A stretch of DNA of 64,000 nucleotides, from NCBI RefSeq assembly GCF_002220365.1, contig NZ_MTHB01000191.1, forward strand, positions 1 through 64,000. Direction: 5' to 3'. Under the pieces are notes generated by a model, which had not been told where the DNA came from, searched no databases, and worked only from the letters and a program-made list of their open reading frames with translations. A program made the position numbers and the translations under genes. The DNA comes from Caballeronia sordidicola (GTDB taxonomy: Bacteria; Pseudomonadota; Gammaproteobacteria; Burkholderiales; Burkholderiaceae). This document shows, one piece after another, positions 62,905 to 64,000 of this stretch. How positions within the stretch are numbered: position 1 is the stretch's first letter; the number at the start of each line of letters is the position of its first letter.

Positions 62905-62918
62905 CTTGTATATACAAC
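62905..62918. promoter_or_regulatory. HutC-like palindrome 4 (hutU operator)
   Basis: TTGTATATACAA at 62906-62917 is a perfect 12-bp palindrome about 90 bases before hutU. It is the best match in the window to the HutC operator, placed where it would block the hutU promoter. Confidence 0.7.
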
Positions 62919-63007
62919 TTGCCGACTAACTTTCAACGCTGGGTGAAACCCAGTGAAATTGGCTGCAAGATACCGAATGTTGACCATCCCGTCCGAGGAG
63001 TGCTTTG

Positions 63008-64000
63008 ATGAAAAACCACAACCCGCGTCCCCTGCGCGCACCGCGCGGCACCGAGCTTACGTGCAAGAGCTGGCTCACCGAAGCACCCTATCGGATGCTG
63101 CTGAACAACCTGGATCCAGAGGTCGCCGAGAACCCGGACAAGCTGGTGGTCTATGGCGGTATAGGCCGCGCTGCCCGCAACTGGGAATGCCTCGATAAAA
63201 TTCTCGAAACGCTGCAACGTCTGGAAAGCGATGAGTCGCTGCTGGTTCAGTCCGGCAAGCCCGTCGGCGTGTTCAAGACGCACGCGGACGCGCCGCGCGT
63301 GTTGATCGCGAACTCCAACCTCGTGCCGAAATGGGCGACGTGGGAACACTTCAACGAACTCGACCGTAAAGGTCTCTTCATGTACGGCCAGATGACGGCC
63401 GGAAGCTGGATCTACATCGGCAGCCAGGGAATCGTGCAGGGTACGTACGAAACCTTCGTCGAAGCCGCGCGGCAGCACTTTAACGGCGACTGGAAGGGCC
63501 GCTGGATCCTGACCGCAGGTCTGGGCGGCATGGGCGGCGCGCAGCCGCTGGCAGCGACGCTGGCGGGTGCGGTATCGCTGAATATCGAGTGCGACCAGAC
63601 GCGTATTGATTTCCGTCTGCGTACGCGTTATGTCGACAAACAAGCGAAGGACATCGACCACGCGCTTGAACTGATCAAGCAGCACACGGCCGCCGGCGAC
63701 GCTGTGTCGATCGCGCTGCTGGGCAACGCCGCCGAAGTGCTGCCGGAACTGGTGCGCCGCGCCAAGGCGGGCGGGATCAAGCCGGATCTGGTCACCGATC
63801 AGACTTCGTCGCACGATCTGATCAACGGTTATCTGCCGGCTGGCTGGAGCCTCGAAAAGTGGCGCGCGGCATCGCAGGATGAGTCCCAGCACGTTGAACT
63901 GAAGGCCGCCGCACAACGTTCATGCGCGCAGCACGTTCAGGCAATGCTCGATTTCCACGCCATGGGCATTCACGCTGTCGATTACGGCAACAACCTGCGC
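63008..64000 (+). CDS. hutU: Urocanate hydratase (urocanase), N-terminal 331 codons, cut by window edge
   Basis: The protein starts MKNHNPRPLRAPRGTELTCK and continues through SWLTEAPYRMLLNNLDPEVAENP, the classic urocanase N-terminus. The NAD-binding GLGGMGGAQPLAAT is at 171-184 and WEHFNELDRKGLFMYGQMTAGSWIYIGSQG precedes it. The enzyme converts urocanate to imidazolonepropionate using NAD as electrophile. GAGGAG lies 7 bases before the ATG. No canonical hutH is in the window upstream; the neighbour is the MIO-less homologue, so a true hutH, hutI and hutC are expected past position 64000 or elsewhere. Confidence 0.95.
   Translation, partial: MKNHNPRPLRAPRGTELTCKSWLTEAPYRMLLNNLDPEVAENPDKLVVYGGIGRAARNWECLDKILETLQRLESDESLLVQSGKPVGVFKTHADAPRVLIANSNLVPKWATWEHFNELDRKGLFMYGQMTAGSWIYIGSQGIVQGTYETFVEAARQHFNGDWKGRWILTAGLGGMGGAQPLAATLAGAVSLNIECDQTRIDFRLRTRYVDKQAKDIDHALELIKQHTAAGDAVSIALLGNAAEVLPELVRRAKAGGIKPDLVTDQTSSHDLINGYLPAGWSLEKWRAASQDESQHVELKAAAQRSCAQHVQAMLDFHAMGIHAVDYGNNLR

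Overview
The window is about 64 kb of GC-rich, densely coded DNA. Gene content and protein sequences point to a chromosome of a betaproteobacterium in the Burkholderiaceae (Burkholderia sensu lato, most like Paraburkholderia or Caballeronia). The ribF-ileS-lspA-coaBC-(luciferase-like)-dut order, clpS-clpA, nadA-nadC, a stand-alone EF-G paralogue and paired AspT-like exchangers all fit that group. This is inference from recognised families; no database search was run. No rRNA, tRNA, CRISPR array, prophage or intact insertion sequence was seen.

Layout. 1-0.4 kb: the start of an MFS efflux pump that runs off the left edge. 0.6-7.1 kb: a secreted protein of unknown function, then the four-gene ligase-associated DNA repair operon (nuclease, ATP-dependent ligase, Lhr-type helicase, PdeM phosphoesterase), every junction a 4-bp overlap. 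7.4-14.6 kb: a D-lactate dehydrogenase-like enzyme, a LysR regulator, two tandem AspT-type exchangers separated by a hexamer microsatellite, and an aldo/keto reductase. 14.6-20.8 kb: a small Rap1a/Tai-like secreted protein and a peptide ABC importer operon. 21-26.2 kb: a His-rich cupin, fusA flanked on both sides by short tandem arrays, a DUF192 protein, a tiny Lys/His-repeat exported protein and rluE. 26.3-32.8 kb: icd with an upstream palindromic operator, a membrane protein plus ImmA/IrrE peptidase pair, cspA, clpS and clpA.

32.8-36.4 kb is an accessory patch. Directly behind the clpA terminator lies what looks like the 5-prime end of a group IIC intron, abutting a serine-recombinase fragment and a perfect 15-bp hairpin. 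Then comes an 836-residue orphan protein of unknown role. 36.4-44.4 kb: an amino-acid permease and a sugar operon (DeoR regulator with a clear operator, ribose-type ABC importer, PfkB kinase, GatZ/KbaZ-family protein) best read as D-tagatose import, phosphorylation and 4-epimerisation to fructose 6-phosphate. 44.4-57.4 kb is core housekeeping: dut, flavin oxidoreductase, coaBC, lspA, ileS, ribF, purN, an RNA m5C methyltransferase, a fatty acid desaturase, nadA and nadC.

57.4-64 kb is a histidine/urocanate-type catabolic region: a polar amino-acid ABC importer, a HAL/PAL-family protein and hutU (cut by the right edge). It is studded with four TTGTnTAnACAA-like palindromes of the kind HutC binds. 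The HAL-family protein lacks the Ala-Ser-Gly triad that forms the MIO cofactor, although its scaffold and most other active-site residues are kept. I regard this as the most unusual protein in the window. The intron/recombinase scar, the peptidase cassette and the short tandem arrays are the next most notable observations.
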